A stretch of 61,820 bases of DNA, from the NCBI GenBank assembly GCA_020637755.1, contig JACKJW010000017.1, positions 1 through 61,820 of the forward strand, given 5' to 3'. Source of the stretch: Brucellaceae bacterium (GTDB taxonomy: Bacteria; Pseudomonadota; Alphaproteobacteria; Rhizobiales; Rhizobiaceae). Under the pieces are notes generated by a model. It saw only the letters and a program-made list of their open reading frames with translations. It did not search any database and was not told where the DNA came from. Both the position numbers and the translations under genes were made by a program. Positions 9,549 through 18,892 of the stretch are shown in pieces. The stretch's first letter is position 1. Every line of letters starts with the position of its first letter.

Positions 9549-9569
9549 CGGCCGATGGAGTGGATACAG

Positions 9570-11213
9570 ATGAAGTCTGAAGCGCGGGAAGACATGATCA
9601 CCCGTCTGCGCAAGATGGGCGCCAACCTGACCCGTGCTGACATGCGTGAGGTCTTCAACCGTGATCGAGAGCGCTTCTTCCGCCATTCCCGGACACTGGA
9701 CGATCTTCTGCTCGACTGGTCGAAATGCGCGGTGGACGATGCCGCCATGAGGTCCTTGCTTGATCTGGCCCGCGCCTGCGGGGTCGAAAGGCTGCGCGAC
9801 GCGATGTTCGCGGGCGAGCACATCAACACCACCGAGGATCGCGCGGTCCTTCATGTCGCGCTCCGCGCAGCGCGTGGTGACAGCTTTTCCGTTGACGGCG
9901 AAGATGTCGTTGCCGGCGTCCACGAGGTGCTGGACGCGATGGGTGCTTTTTCTTTTGCCGTCCGCGACGGCCGGTTGACCGGGGCAACCGGAAGGGCCTT
10001 CACAGATGTCGTCAACATCGGCATCGGCGGTTCCGATCTCGGTCCCGCCATGGTGACCGGCGCGCTGGCGCCCTATGCCGATGGGCCGCGCCTGCACTAC
10101 GTTTCCAATGTCGACAGCGCCCATATTGCGGACACGTTGAAAGGGCTCGAAGCCGCCACAACGCTGTTCATCATCGCCTCCAAGACCTTCACCACCATCG
10201 AGACCATGACCAACGCCGCAACCGCGCGTGCATGGATCGCTGGCCAATTGGGCGAGCAGGCGGTGGGTGCCCATTTCGCAGCCGTCTCGACGGCGCTAGA
10301 CAAGGTGGCAGCCTTCGGCATCGCGGCGGAACGGACCTTCGGATTTTGGGATTGGGTAGGCGGCCGTTATTCGGTCTGGTCGGCCATTGGCCTGCCGGTG
10401 ATGCTGGCCATCGGACCGGAGCACTTTTCGGACTTTCTGGCCGGTGCGCGGTCAATGGACCGGCACTTCAGGAGTGCAGCACTTCCGGATAACCTGCCGG
10501 TCCTGCTCGGCTTGCTCGGCTGGTGGCATCGGGTGGCTTGCGGGTATCCGTCGCGCGCGGTCATCCCTTATGACCAGCGGCTGGCGCGGCTTCCCGCCTA
10601 CCTCCAGCAGCTCGACATGGAATCCAACGGCAAGGGTGTGCGCCGCGACGGGTCGCCGGCCGATGGTGTGACAGGACCGGTAGTGTGGGGGGAACCCGGC
10701 ACAAACGGCCAGCATGCCTTCTTCCAGCTTCTCCATCAGGGCACCGATGTCGTGCCAGTCGAGTTCATCGCGGGGGCGCTTTCCCATGAACCGGATGCCC
10801 AGGTCCATCAGGACCTGCTTCTGGCCAATTGCCTGGCCCAGTCGGAAGCACTGATGCGGGGCCGGACCCATGAGGAGGCTTTGGAACAGGCCAGTGCCAA
10901 GGGGCTTGAGGGCGATGAGGCCGAACTGATCGCCCGTCACCGCCAATTCCCCGGCAACCGCCCGTCGCTCACCATCCTGCATCGCAAGCTCACACCCTTC
11001 GCGCTCGGCCGGCTGATTGCGCTTTACGAGCACCGCGTCTTCGTGGAGGCGGCGCTGTTCGGCATCAATGCCTATGACCAATGGGGCGTGGAACTCGGTA
11101 AGGAACTGGCCACCGCCCTGCAGCCGGTGGTGGCGGGAAGGGCGGATGCCGGTAATCGTGATGCCTCGACCGCGGGTCTGGTTGCGGCCATTCACCGGCT
11201 GCAGCGGGCCTAG
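9570..11213 (+). CDS. pgi: glucose-6-phosphate isomerase
   Basis: Interconverts glucose-6-phosphate and fructose-6-phosphate in the cytoplasm. The start at ATG 9570 is chosen because GGAG lies nine bases upstream and it gives 547 residues, the normal bacterial length; ATG 9555 and TTG 9546 lack a ribosome-binding site and the latter lies inside the palindrome. Family motifs are intact: IGIGGSDLGPAMV, the sugar-phosphate loop SKTFTTIETMTNA, GGRYSVWSAIGLP, the signature GTNGQHAFFQLLHQGTDVVP and the C-terminal ALFGINAYDQWGVELGK. The gene stands alone. The TAG stop is shared with the left end of an inverted-repeat element (11210-11521). Confidence 0.97.
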   Translation: MKSEAREDMITRLRKMGANLTRADMREVFNRDRERFFRHSRTLDDLLLDWSKCAVDDAAMRSLLDLARACGVERLRDAMFAGEHINTTEDRAVLHVALRAARGDSFSVDGEDVVAGVHEVLDAMGAFSFAVRDGRLTGATGRAFTDVVNIGIGGSDLGPAMVTGALAPYADGPRLHYVSNVDSAHIADTLKGLEAATTLFIIASKTFTTIETMTNAATARAWIAGQLGEQAVGAHFAAVSTALDKVAAFGIAAERTFGFWDWVGGRYSVWSAIGLPVMLAIGPEHFSDFLAGARSMDRHFRSAALPDNLPVLLGLLGWWHRVACGYPSRAVIPYDQRLARLPAYLQQLDMESNGKGVRRDGSPADGVTGPVVWGEPGTNGQHAFFQLLHQGTDVVPVEFIAGALSHEPDAQVHQDLLLANCLAQSEALMRGRTHEEALEQASAKGLEGDEAELIARHRQFPGNRPSLTILHRKLTPFALGRLIALYEHRVFVEAALFGINAYDQWGVELGKELATALQPVVAGRADAGNRDASTAGLVAAIHRLQRA

Positions 11214-11521
11214 AGCGTTTCCACCCGGTATTGGATCAGTTTGACGGGATGGATTTTTCGTAGTGGCGAGGAAAATTCCGCAAGGGCAATGCGGCGCATT
11301 GTCCGAGGATTTTGACGATGCCAGTGCGGAAAAGACACCCGAGCCAAGTGGATAAAACCTTGAAACAAAATATCAAACTGACATCATTCGAGCTTGGTGT
11401 CTTGCACGCTGGCAGTGTTGCGCACGGTCTCGCGGTGCTCGCGCCGCGTCGCCGCACGCGCCTCGCCAGCGCACAAGCTCCCGGCGCTCGAACGATTCAA
11501 TATCGGGTGGAAATGCTCTAG
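11210..11521. mobile_element. 312-bp inverted-repeat element (MITE-like)
   Basis: The ends are 28-bp inverted repeats with three mismatches: 11210-11237 begins CTAGAGCGTTTCCACCCG and 11494-11521 is its near complement, ending GGGTGGAAATGCTCTAG. Each end carries TA just inside the terminal C/G, compatible with TA target duplication as made by IS630/Tc1-type transposases (inference). Inside is a palindrome CAATGCGGCGCATTG (11287-11301). No convincing protein is encoded; short open frames across it look like noise. This accounts for the whole pgi-fadD gap apart from the fadD terminator. The left end supplies the G, and probably the TA, of the pgi stop codon. Confidence 0.6.
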
Positions 11522-11549
11522 AAATTTCATCGCCGACGCCGCCATGAGA

Positions 11550-11569
11550 AAGGCGGCTTGCGCCGCCTT
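11550..11569 (-). terminator. probable intrinsic terminator of fadD
   Basis: Eight-base-pair stem AAGGCGGC/GCCGCCTT with a four-base loop, 17-36 bases beyond the fadD stop on the minus strand, followed on that strand by a short TTTC run. Confidence 0.55.
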
Positions 11570-11585
11570 CCATGAGGTCCTGGTT

Positions 11586-13274
11586 TCAGCCGCGCAATTC
11601 GCGCCGGAGAATTTTGCCCACATTGGTCTTGGGCAGCTCGTCGCGGAACTCGATATGCTTGGGCCGCTTGTAGCCTGTCAGGTTTTCCTTGGCGAAGGCC
11701 ATCAGTTCCTTGTCGGTGAGCGCGGGATCCTTGCGCACGACAAACAGCTTCGGCACCTCACCCGAATGCTCGTCGGGAACGCCGACAGCGGCACATTCCA
11801 GCACACCGGGATGCTTGGCCATCACGTCCTCGATCTCGTTCGGATAGACGTTGAAGCCGGAGACGAGGATCATGTCCTTCTTGCGGTCCACGATCTTTAC
11901 ATAGCCGCGCTCGTCCATGAAGCCCATGTCGCCAGACTTGAAGAACCCGTCATCCGTCATCACCTTGGCCGTCTCGTCGGGACGGTTCCAGTAACCGGCC
12001 ATGACCTGCGGTCCGCGGATGCAGATTTCGCCGACGTCGCCGATCGGAAGATCCTTTCCGACCTCATCGCGAATGGCGATCTCGGTACCAGGGATCGGCA
12101 GGCCGATCGTGCCGGAAAACTCCGTCGCATCGAACCGGTTGGCGGTGGCCACAGGCGAGGTCTCCGAAAGCCCGTAGCCCTCCGAGATCACGTTGCCGGT
12201 CAGCTCTTTCCAGCGGTCGGCGACTGCGCGCTGCACTGCCATGCCGCCGCCTAGCGTCAGAAGCAGCCCGGAAAAGTCGAGCTTGCGGAAATCCTCATTG
12301 TTCAGCAATGCATTGAACAGCGTGTTGAGGCCGGGAAAGACGTTGAACTTCCAGCTCTGCAATTCCTTGACAAAGGCGGGAATGTCGCGCGGATTGGGGA
12401 TCAGCACATTGAGTGCCCCTTCGCGCATGCCCATCAGCGCATTCACGGTCAGCGCGAAGATGTGATAGAGCGGAAGCGCGCAGACATAGACCAGATTGTC
12501 CGGTTTCGGCCGGTTGATGTAGGCCGATTCCAGCCAGGCGGAATTCTGCATCACATTGGCCATGACATTGCTGTGCAGCAGCGTGGCACCCTTGGAAACA
12601 CCGGTCGTGCCGCCCGTATATTGCAGGAAGGCGACGTCATCACTGCTGACCTGAACCGGCTTGAAGCCAGCCTTGGCTCCGGCAGCCCGCGCATCCTTGA
12701 AGGCGATGTGGCCGGGAAGCGACCAGGCGGGAACCAGTTTCTTGATCTTGCGGACCACGAAATTGACGATCAGGCCCTTGAAGCCCAGCATGTCGCCCAT
12801 TGTGGCGACAATCACGTGCTTGACCGGCGTGCGCGTGATCACCTGCTGGAGGGTGGAGGCAAAGTTTTCCAGGATGATGATCGCCTCGGCGCCGGAATCC
12901 TTGAGCTGGTGCTCGAGCTCGCGCGGCGTATAAAGCGGGTTCACGTTGACCACGGTATAACCGGCGCGAAGCACGCCCATCATGGAAACCGGATATTGCA
13001 GGATATTCGGCATCATGAGCGCCACACGGGCGCCCTTTTGCAAACCCTTGGATTGAAGATAGCCTGCTATGTCTTCGCTGCATTTCAGCGTGTCCGCGAA
13101 GCTGAGCGTTTTGCCCATCGACGCGAAGGCCGGCCGCGAGGCATAGCTGCGGCACGATGCGGCGAGCAGGTCGCCAAGGCTGGCGTGCTCCGGCGCGCCG
13201 AGTTCGGTGGAAATGCCGGGCGGATAGCTTGCCGCCCAAGGCTTGGTCATTGTGGCTGGTGTGCCGGATGTCAT
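11586..13274 (-). CDS. fadD: long-chain fatty-acid-CoA ligase
   Basis: Activates fatty acids to acyl-CoA by way of an acyl-AMP intermediate, at the inner membrane face. The start at ATG 13274 is preceded by GGGAGG; 562 residues fit FadD. ANL-family motifs are visible: the P-loop YTGGTTGVSKGATLLH, the adenylate-binding GYGLSETSPVA, GDMGFMDERGYVKIVDRKKDMI, and the C-terminal lysine motif KTNVGKILRREL. MVLRAGYT-like and NVNPLYTPRELEHQL segments match FadD rather than acetyl-CoA synthetase. The gene is transcribed alone toward a hairpin terminator, and its upstream region contains a MerR-type operator candidate (13370-13391), which suits control by fatty-acid or branched-chain acyl-CoA signals. 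Confidence 0.93.
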   Translation of the reverse strand: MTSGTPATMTKPWAASYPPGISTELGAPEHASLGDLLAASCRSYASRPAFASMGKTLSFADTLKCSEDIAGYLQSKGLQKGARVALMMPNILQYPVSMMGVLRAGYTVVNVNPLYTPRELEHQLKDSGAEAIIILENFASTLQQVITRTPVKHVIVATMGDMLGFKGLIVNFVVRKIKKLVPAWSLPGHIAFKDARAAGAKAGFKPVQVSSDDVAFLQYTGGTTGVSKGATLLHSNVMANVMQNSAWLESAYINRPKPDNLVYVCALPLYHIFALTVNALMGMREGALNVLIPNPRDIPAFVKELQSWKFNVFPGLNTLFNALLNNEDFRKLDFSGLLLTLGGGMAVQRAVADRWKELTGNVISEGYGLSETSPVATANRFDATEFSGTIGLPIPGTEIAIRDEVGKDLPIGDVGEICIRGPQVMAGYWNRPDETAKVMTDDGFFKSGDMGFMDERGYVKIVDRKKDMILVSGFNVYPNEIEDVMAKHPGVLECAAVGVPDEHSGEVPKLFVVRKDPALTDKELMAFAKENLTGYKRPKHIEFRDELPKTNVGKILRRELRG

Positions 13275-13369
13275 TGTGTGCCTCCCGAAATGGCTCGTCG
13301 CCTTGGCCATCATGCATCATGACGGGCAAGGTGCGAAGCTCTCCTCTTCAGCGAAAGTCATATCCAAAA

Positions 13370-13391
13370 CTTACATTGACGTAAAGGTCAA
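13370..13391 (-). promoter_or_regulatory. candidate MerR-type (LiuR-like) promoter/operator of fadD
   Basis: On the minus strand a -35-like TTGACC is followed at once by the imperfect inverted repeat TTTACGTCAATGTAAG. That is the MerR-family arrangement, with the operator inside the promoter spacer. The repeat resembles TTTACGT-NN-ACGTAAA sites that I recall for LiuR-type regulators of acyl-CoA catabolism. A -10 element is unclear (TTGGAT or TGGATA). It lies about 100 bases before the fadD start. Confidence 0.4.
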
Positions 13392-13409
13392 AATTATCGG
13401 TCCGGCCGG

Positions 13410-13961
13410 TCATTGCCCGTAGCGGTTCGCGCCTTCCAGGAACTGCACTTCGTCGGGCGTGGTCTGCCTTCTAAGGGCCGCGTTGCGGTGGGGAAAACGG
13501 CCAAAGCGGGCAATCACGTCACGGTGTTCCATGGCATATGTCAGGCTGCTCTGGTTGCCGAGTTCGCGAAAGAGACGGACGCAGAGTTCCTGGTCGGCAA
13601 GCTGTTCCGAATGCATGAGCGGCATGTAGAGGAACATCCGCTGCTGCTCCGTCATCGCGCGGTCAAAACCCTGTCGCAACGCATTGTGGGTGAGGGCGGC
13701 TGCGAGGGAATCCTGCGCGAAGGCGTTGGCGGTGCCGCGAAACATGTTGCGGCTGAACTGGTCGAGCGCGAGGATGGCGGCGAGCGCTGCCTCGCTCTCA
13801 AGAAGGGCACTTGCGGGGATTTGGCCGGTCAATTCGGCGAGCAGCCCGGAAAAGCGTTGGGCAATTTGCGCGTCGAGCGCGTCCCCACCGGCAAACCATT
13901 GCTGCGGCGTCAGCTCCTGAAACCAGAAATCCAGGACCTCTTCCTGCCAGTTTCCATCCAT
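13410..13961 (-). CDS. DUF924 family protein
   Basis: 183 residues from ATG 13961, preceded by AAGGAGGA; the longer open frame to 14015 has no such site. The family pattern is clear: VLDFWFQELTPQQWFAGGDALD at the start, LDQFSRNMFRGTANAFAQD in the middle, MFLYMPLMHSEQLADQE, then a C-terminal HRDVIARFGRFPHRNA. DUF924 proteins are all-helical, TPR-like and without an established function. The gene lies on the same strand as dnaE2, 78 bases downstream of its stop, but the gap suggests separate expression. No signal peptide or membrane segment is present. Confidence 0.88.
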   Translation of the reverse strand: MDGNWQEEVLDFWFQELTPQQWFAGGDALDAQIAQRFSGLLAELTGQIPASALLESEAALAAILALDQFSRNMFRGTANAFAQDSLAAALTHNALRQGFDRAMTEQQRMFLYMPLMHSEQLADQELCVRLFRELGNQSSLTYAMEHRDVIARFGRFPHRNAALRRQTTPDEVQFLEGANRYGQ

Positions 13962-14039
13962 GGGGAAGTCCTCCTTCGTTATTTGGAGAATTAGGGAACC
14001 GCAGGAGGAAGGCAACAGGGATGTAGCCGCGCTTGCGGA

Positions 14040-17000
14040 TCAGTGAAAGTCGCGGCTCGGGAAAAGCCGCTTGGCCTGGTCGCGCGGGTGCATGGCGCGC
14101 GGCGCTGCGAGCGGCCGTGGTGGATTGCCGGTCTTGGGAGCGATCTCACCGATCACGTCGTCCATCGGATGCCCCAGATCGGCAAGGCGGTGAGAGACAT
14201 CCTCGATCTGCCCGGCAATCAGGTGCACAACGATCCCCTCCCGTTGCAGCTTGCCGGTCACGCGGAGCAGCCGCCCACTCATCACCGCGCGGCGAAAGCG
14301 GTCAAAGACCTTGCGCCAGACAATGACATTGCTGACGCCGGTTTCATCCTCAAGGGTCAGGAATACCACGCCGGAAGCAGTGCCTGGGCGCTGGCGGGTG
14401 ATGACAAGGCCGCAGACAGTGGTTTGGCGCAGCGGTGCCGTGAGCAGCCCTTCATGCGGGGTCAGGCCGGTCATGGAGGGGCGCAGCAATTCCATCGGGT
14501 GGGCCCGTAGCGTCATGCGGGTGGCAACGTAATCCTCGACCACCTCTTCGCCCAGATGCATCAGCGGCAGTGAAACCGGCGGCTCATGGATCGCCTCGCC
14601 GTCGATGGGGTCATTGAACAGCGGCAATTGCGACGGGGAACGGATCGCGCGCACCTGCCAGAGCGCGTCGCGGCGGGTCAGGCCCATGCCGGAAAAGGCA
14701 TCCGCCTCAGCCAGCCGCTCCAAAGCAGCCGGGGCAATGCCGGCCCGCAGCCAGAGGCTCTCGGGATCCCGGTAACCGTTGCCGCGGGCAGCAGCAATCC
14801 AGTCGGCATCATGCTCATGGAAGCCCTTGATCTGGCGGAAACCCAGCCGCAGGGCCAGCGCACCGTCAGCGCGGCGCTCCAGCGTGTTGTCCCATGCGCT
14901 GGCATTGACGCAGATCGGGCGGACTTCGACCTGATGTTCGCGGACATCCCGGACGATCTGGGCGGGGGCATAAAACCCCATCGGCTGCGAGTTCAGAAGC
15001 GCACAGGCAAAGATCGCCGGATAATGGCACTTCAGCCAGGCCGAGACATACACAAGGAGCGCGAAGGCGGCGGCGTGGCTTTCGGGAAAACCATAATCGG
15101 CAAACCCCTCGATCTGGGAGAAACAGCGGTCAGCGACCTCTGGCGTATAGCCGCGCGCGAGCATGCCGTTGATGAATTTGTCACGGTGTTCTGCGATCGT
15201 ACCCATGCGCCGGAACGACGCCAGCGCGCGGCGCAGGTGGTCGGCTTCTTCTGCCGTATAACCAGCTCCCACGACGGCAATCTGCATGGCCTGCTCCTGG
15301 AACAGTGGCACACCCAGTGTCCGTCGTGTCACCGCTTCCAGTTCAGGGCCGAACGGCTCGGGCTTCTCCAGCCCCTGACGCCGCCGGATATAGGGCTGGA
15401 CCATGCCGCCCTGGATGGGGCCGGGGCGGACGATGGCAACCTCGATCACCAGGTCATAGAATTCACGCGGCTTCATCCGTGGCAGGAAATTCATCTGCGC
15501 CCTGCTTTCGACCTGGAACACGCCCACTGCATCGGCCACTTGAAGCATGCGGTAGGTGGCCGCGTCCTCCGGCGGCACTGTGGCCAATGTCAGATGCGTC
15601 TTTTCATGGCTTTCCAGCAGGCTGAAAGCCTTGCGGATGCAGGTCAGCATGCCCAGCCCCAGCACATCGACCTTCAGGATTCCCAGCGCGTCGATATCGT
15701 CCTTGTCCCATTCAATGACAGTCCGGTCCTCCATTGCCGCGTTTTCGATGGGACACAGCTCGTCCAGACGGCCCTTGGTGATCACGAAACCGCCGACATG
15801 CTGCGACAGGTGGCGCGGAAAGCCGATCAACTCGCCGATCAGGCGCAGGGTCTGCGAAAGGCGTCGGTCATCGAGGTTCAGGCCCAGTTGGCGCATGCGG
15901 TGCGGATCGGGCCCGTCGCTTGAATGGCCCCAGATCTGACCGGACAGGCCGGCGGTGATGTCCTGCGACAGGCCCATGACCTTTCCCACTTCACGGATGG
16001 CGGCCCGCGACCGGAAATGGATCACCGTCGCGCACAGGCCGGCGCGATGACGTCCGTATTTTTCATAGATCCACTGGATCACCTCTTCGCGGCGTTCATG
16101 CTCGAAATCGACGTCGATATCGGGTGGCTCGCCGCGATAACGCGAGACGAAACGCTCAAACACCATGCCGATCACCTCCGGTGAGACATCGGTGATGCCG
16201 AGCAGGTAGCACAGGATGGAATTCGCCGCCGAGCCGCGCCCCTGGCACAGGATCCCCCTGCTGCGGGCGAACTGGACGATGTCATGCACGGTCAGGAAAT
16301 AGGCCGGCATGTCCAGGTCCTTCACCACGGCCAGTTCCTTGGCCATCAACGCGCGGGCGCGCTCGGAGGCTCCTGCGGGATAGCGGCGGGCCAGACCTTC
16401 CCCGGCCAGCCGGGTCAGCCGCGCCATCGGGGTTTCGGTGCCATCGGTGACCTCGTCCGGATATTGATAGCTGAGTTCGCTGAGGCAAAAGGAACAGCGT
16501 GCGGCAATTTCCAGCGTGCGTCGCAGCGCGGCCGGGTGGTTGCGAAAGATCCGCTCCATGTCCGCATGGCCCTTGAGCCGCCTTTCGGCATTCGCCAGGG
16601 CGCGGGTGCCGATCGTGTCGATGGTGCAGCCTTCGCGCATGCAGGTCAGCACGTCGGCAAGCGAGCGCCGGCTGGCACGGTGCATCAGCACATCGCCCAC
16701 CGCAACCATCGGGGTTGCGCAACGCAGCGCCATGCGGGCGCAGGCATCAAGCCAGGCCTGGTCCGATCCGTCATAGCGTGGTGCCGCCCCCAGGAAGACA
16801 AAGCCCGGAAAGCGCCGGCGCATCTGCCGCAGACCGGCCGCAGCGCGCTCCAGCCCGTCCTGTGGCAGGCCAATCAGGATCATGCCCTCGCAGCCTTCCA
16901 GCAGGTCGGCCATGTCCAGATGGCATTCGCCCTTTTCCGCCCGCCGCTTGCCCAGGGTCAGCAGCCGGGTCAGACGCCGGTAGGCGGCCAGATCCGTTGG

Positions 17001-17417
17001 CAGGGCCAGCCACTCGGCCGTGCTGTCGCGCAAGACCAGCCGGCAGCCCGTGACAAGCTTCGGCAAAAGCGGGGTTTTGGGCCGGGCGATATCGTCCGGC
17101 GTTCCCGTTTCCTGCCGCGAGCAACTGTCGATCCGGTGTTGTGAACGGATACGCACCGCATCATCGGCCTCGCGGCGCAATTCCTTCAGCGCCGAAAAGC
17201 CGCGCACAACACCGGCCAGCGAATTGCGGTCGGTGATGGCGATGGCGGCAAGGCCAAGCTCGGCGGCCCGCGTGACCAGTTCCTCGGGATGCGAGGCGCC
17301 GGTCAGGAAGGTGAAATTCGTCGTGACGCAAAGTTCAGCATAGCCGGAGGAGTGCCGCCGCGCCTCCTTGCGATCATGTATGGTGGCCGGACGCTGCCTG
17401 CTTTCGCTCCCGGTCAC
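14040..17417 (-). CDS. dnaE2: error-prone DNA polymerase III alpha subunit DnaE2 (ImuC)
   Basis: Translesion polymerase of the SOS mutasome with ImuA and ImuB. I start it at GTG 17417, which overlaps the imuB stop as GTGA and has AAGGGG upstream, giving 1125 residues; an upstream GTG at 17471 is also open. Order: PHP domain (YAELCVTTNFTFLTGASHPEEL), polymerase core with the acidic motif PPDIDVDFEHERREEV and the second catalytic region LGILKVDVLGLGML, fingers and helix-hairpin-helix region, then a C-terminal OB fold (TVCGLVITRQRPGTASG). A clamp-binding-like pentapeptide QLPLF lies before the OB fold. It is the last gene of imuA-imuB-dnaE2, translationally coupled to imuB and therefore probably under the LexA box at 18907. 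Confidence 0.95.
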   Translation of the reverse strand: MTGSESRQRPATIHDRKEARRHSSGYAELCVTTNFTFLTGASHPEELVTRAAELGLAAIAITDRNSLAGVVRGFSALKELRREADDAVRIRSQHRIDSCSRQETGTPDDIARPKTPLLPKLVTGCRLVLRDSTAEWLALPTDLAAYRRLTRLLTLGKRRAEKGECHLDMADLLEGCEGMILIGLPQDGLERAAAGLRQMRRRFPGFVFLGAAPRYDGSDQAWLDACARMALRCATPMVAVGDVLMHRASRRSLADVLTCMREGCTIDTIGTRALANAERRLKGHADMERIFRNHPAALRRTLEIAARCSFCLSELSYQYPDEVTDGTETPMARLTRLAGEGLARRYPAGASERARALMAKELAVVKDLDMPAYFLTVHDIVQFARSRGILCQGRGSAANSILCYLLGITDVSPEVIGMVFERFVSRYRGEPPDIDVDFEHERREEVIQWIYEKYGRHRAGLCATVIHFRSRAAIREVGKVMGLSQDITAGLSGQIWGHSSDGPDPHRMRQLGLNLDDRRLSQTLRLIGELIGFPRHLSQHVGGFVITKGRLDELCPIENAAMEDRTVIEWDKDDIDALGILKVDVLGLGMLTCIRKAFSLLESHEKTHLTLATVPPEDAATYRMLQVADAVGVFQVESRAQMNFLPRMKPREFYDLVIEVAIVRPGPIQGGMVQPYIRRRQGLEKPEPFGPELEAVTRRTLGVPLFQEQAMQIAVVGAGYTAEEADHLRRALASFRRMGTIAEHRDKFINGMLARGYTPEVADRCFSQIEGFADYGFPESHAAAFALLVYVSAWLKCHYPAIFACALLNSQPMGFYAPAQIVRDVREHQVEVRPICVNASAWDNTLERRADGALALRLGFRQIKGFHEHDADWIAAARGNGYRDPESLWLRAGIAPAALERLAEADAFSGMGLTRRDALWQVRAIRSPSQLPLFNDPIDGEAIHEPPVSLPLMHLGEEVVEDYVATRMTLRAHPMELLRPSMTGLTPHEGLLTAPLRQTTVCGLVITRQRPGTASGVVFLTLEDETGVSNVIVWRKVFDRFRRAVMSGRLLRVTGKLQREGIVVHLIAGQIEDVSHRLADLGHPMDDVIGEIAPKTGNPPRPLAAPRAMHPRDQAKRLFPSRDFH

Positions 17418-18892
17418 GGGAATTCCCCTTGCACGAACCAGCCGGGGTTCTGTGGTGTGTGGAACAGCCACAGGCGGCGGCCCTGCCGGGTCTGCACACG
17501 CCAGTAATCGCGCACGCCGCTGCGCCAGCCCGCATCATCAAGCCACCATTCCGGCGCAATCCGCTCGGGGCCTGTCGCCTGCAGCGTGGTCAGGCTCATG
17601 CTTCTCCAGCGGAATTGCTCGGGAGGGTGTGAACCTGTGGCCGCGACCGGCTCTGGCGGGAAAAGGATCAGCGGGCGGGCGCGGCAGGAGGGCGCAAAGG
17701 GCTCCGGCCTGGACCACGCCGCCGATGCGATGATGAAACTGCGTTCGGGGATATGGCTGTCCGCGGGCAGGAAGCGCTGCACGTTCTCCAGCCCGATACG
17801 GGCGCCGATCCGCGTGATCAGGTCATCAATGCGGTCCGGGGTCACCGGTTTGCCGTGGGTGATCTGCTGCATGGCCAGGGGCTCGGCCTGCAAGGCTTCA
17901 AGCCGCAACTGGTCAATGCCGTATCCGGCATCAAGCGCGCCGATGCTGCGGGCAAAAAGCGGCAGGATGCGCGCGGGGTCGCGCATCGGCCGGGCAAGGC
18001 GCAGTTCCACGCACAGCCCCTGCTGGTCAACCCGGCGCAGGGTGAGATTCAGGATGCGCGCGCCGGCATCATGATGGGCAAGCTTGTCACACAGCCTGTC
18101 CAGCAGGCGCCCGGTCGCGGCCATGACATCGGCTTCCAGCCCGATCGGCTCGGGCAGGCTGATGCGGACGCCATAATGCGGCGGCTCGGCCTGTGGCGAA
18201 ATCTGCTCGGCTTGTGCGCCAAGCGCCTGGTCCAGACGCATCATCACCCCCGGCCCGAAGCGGCGTGCCAGGGGTGCCCTTGGCGTGGCGGCCAGTTGCG
18301 CAATGGTGTGCAACCCCAGCCTCTGGAGTGCGGTGACGGTCTGGGCATCCAGCCGCAGCCCGGCAGCCGGCAGGGGTCCCAGCGCATCGAGTGCCATGCC
18401 CGGCTCCGCCACGCCCTCGCCATGACGGGCCAGCGCCCAGGCCGCCCCGCGCGTGTCACCCAGGCCGGCCCGCACTGTCAGCCCTGTCCGCGAAAGCCGC
18501 TGACGCAGATCGCGCAGCATCGCCGTCTCGCCACCCGCAAGATGGGACGAGCCCGTGATGTCCATCACCAGCCCGTCGTCTCCCTCAAGCCCCACCCATG
18601 GACAATAACGCGTGGCCCATCTGCGCAAGGACCCGAGAAAATACCGGTCCCCGGCCGGATCGGCCGCGCGGCTTTGCAGATCGGGACACAGCACACGTGC
18701 ATCTGAAAAGACCATGCCGCGATGGAGCCCCTGCCGCTCGGCTGCCGCATTCAGGCAATGCACCCGGCTGGTATTGTCTTGCCGGATCGCCAGCGCAAAG
18801 GGTCCGTCAGCGGGACGCTGGCGCAAGGCCCGGTCACTGGCCAGCCGGGGAAACCATAATGAGACGATGCGCCTCTGCATTCCATCGAACAT
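17414..18892 (-). CDS. imuB: ImuB, Y-family polymerase-like mutasome protein
   Basis: About 492 residues from ATG 18892, chosen for AGGTG upstream; ATG 18880 (MQRRIVSLWFPRL, the usual family start) and GTG 18901 are alternatives. It has the Y-family palm and little-finger layout, but the acidic catalytic motifs of Pol IV are lost: the first motif region reads SLWFPRLASDRA and the second GLVMDITGSSHLAGGE without the SxDE signature. That is normal for ImuB, a non-catalytic hub bridging ImuA, DnaE2 and the beta clamp. The C-terminus WLFHTPQNPGWFVQGEFP is typical. Its start overlaps the end of imuA and its stop overlaps dnaE2 (GTGA), so the cassette is coupled. A LexA box lies 15 bases before the start. 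Confidence 0.92.
   Translation of the reverse strand: MFDGMQRRIVSLWFPRLASDRALRQRPADGPFALAIRQDNTSRVHCLNAAAERQGLHRGMVFSDARVLCPDLQSRAADPAGDRYFLGSLRRWATRYCPWVGLEGDDGLVMDITGSSHLAGGETAMLRDLRQRLSRTGLTVRAGLGDTRGAAWALARHGEGVAEPGMALDALGPLPAAGLRLDAQTVTALQRLGLHTIAQLAATPRAPLARRFGPGVMMRLDQALGAQAEQISPQAEPPHYGVRISLPEPIGLEADVMAATGRLLDRLCDKLAHHDAGARILNLTLRRVDQQGLCVELRLARPMRDPARILPLFARSIGALDAGYGIDQLRLEALQAEPLAMQQITHGKPVTPDRIDDLITRIGARIGLENVQRFLPADSHIPERSFIIASAAWSRPEPFAPSCRARPLILFPPEPVAATGSHPPEQFRWRSMSLTTLQATGPERIAPEWWLDDAGWRSGVRDYWRVQTRQGRRLWLFHTPQNPGWFVQGEFP

Noticed and set aside
11312..11521. 69-residue plus-strand frame between pgi and fadD
   Set aside because: Falls entirely inside the inverted-repeat element and has no family resemblance.
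14586..15923. 445-residue plus-strand frame opposite dnaE2
   Set aside because: dnaE2 on the other strand has every family motif; this is its shadow.
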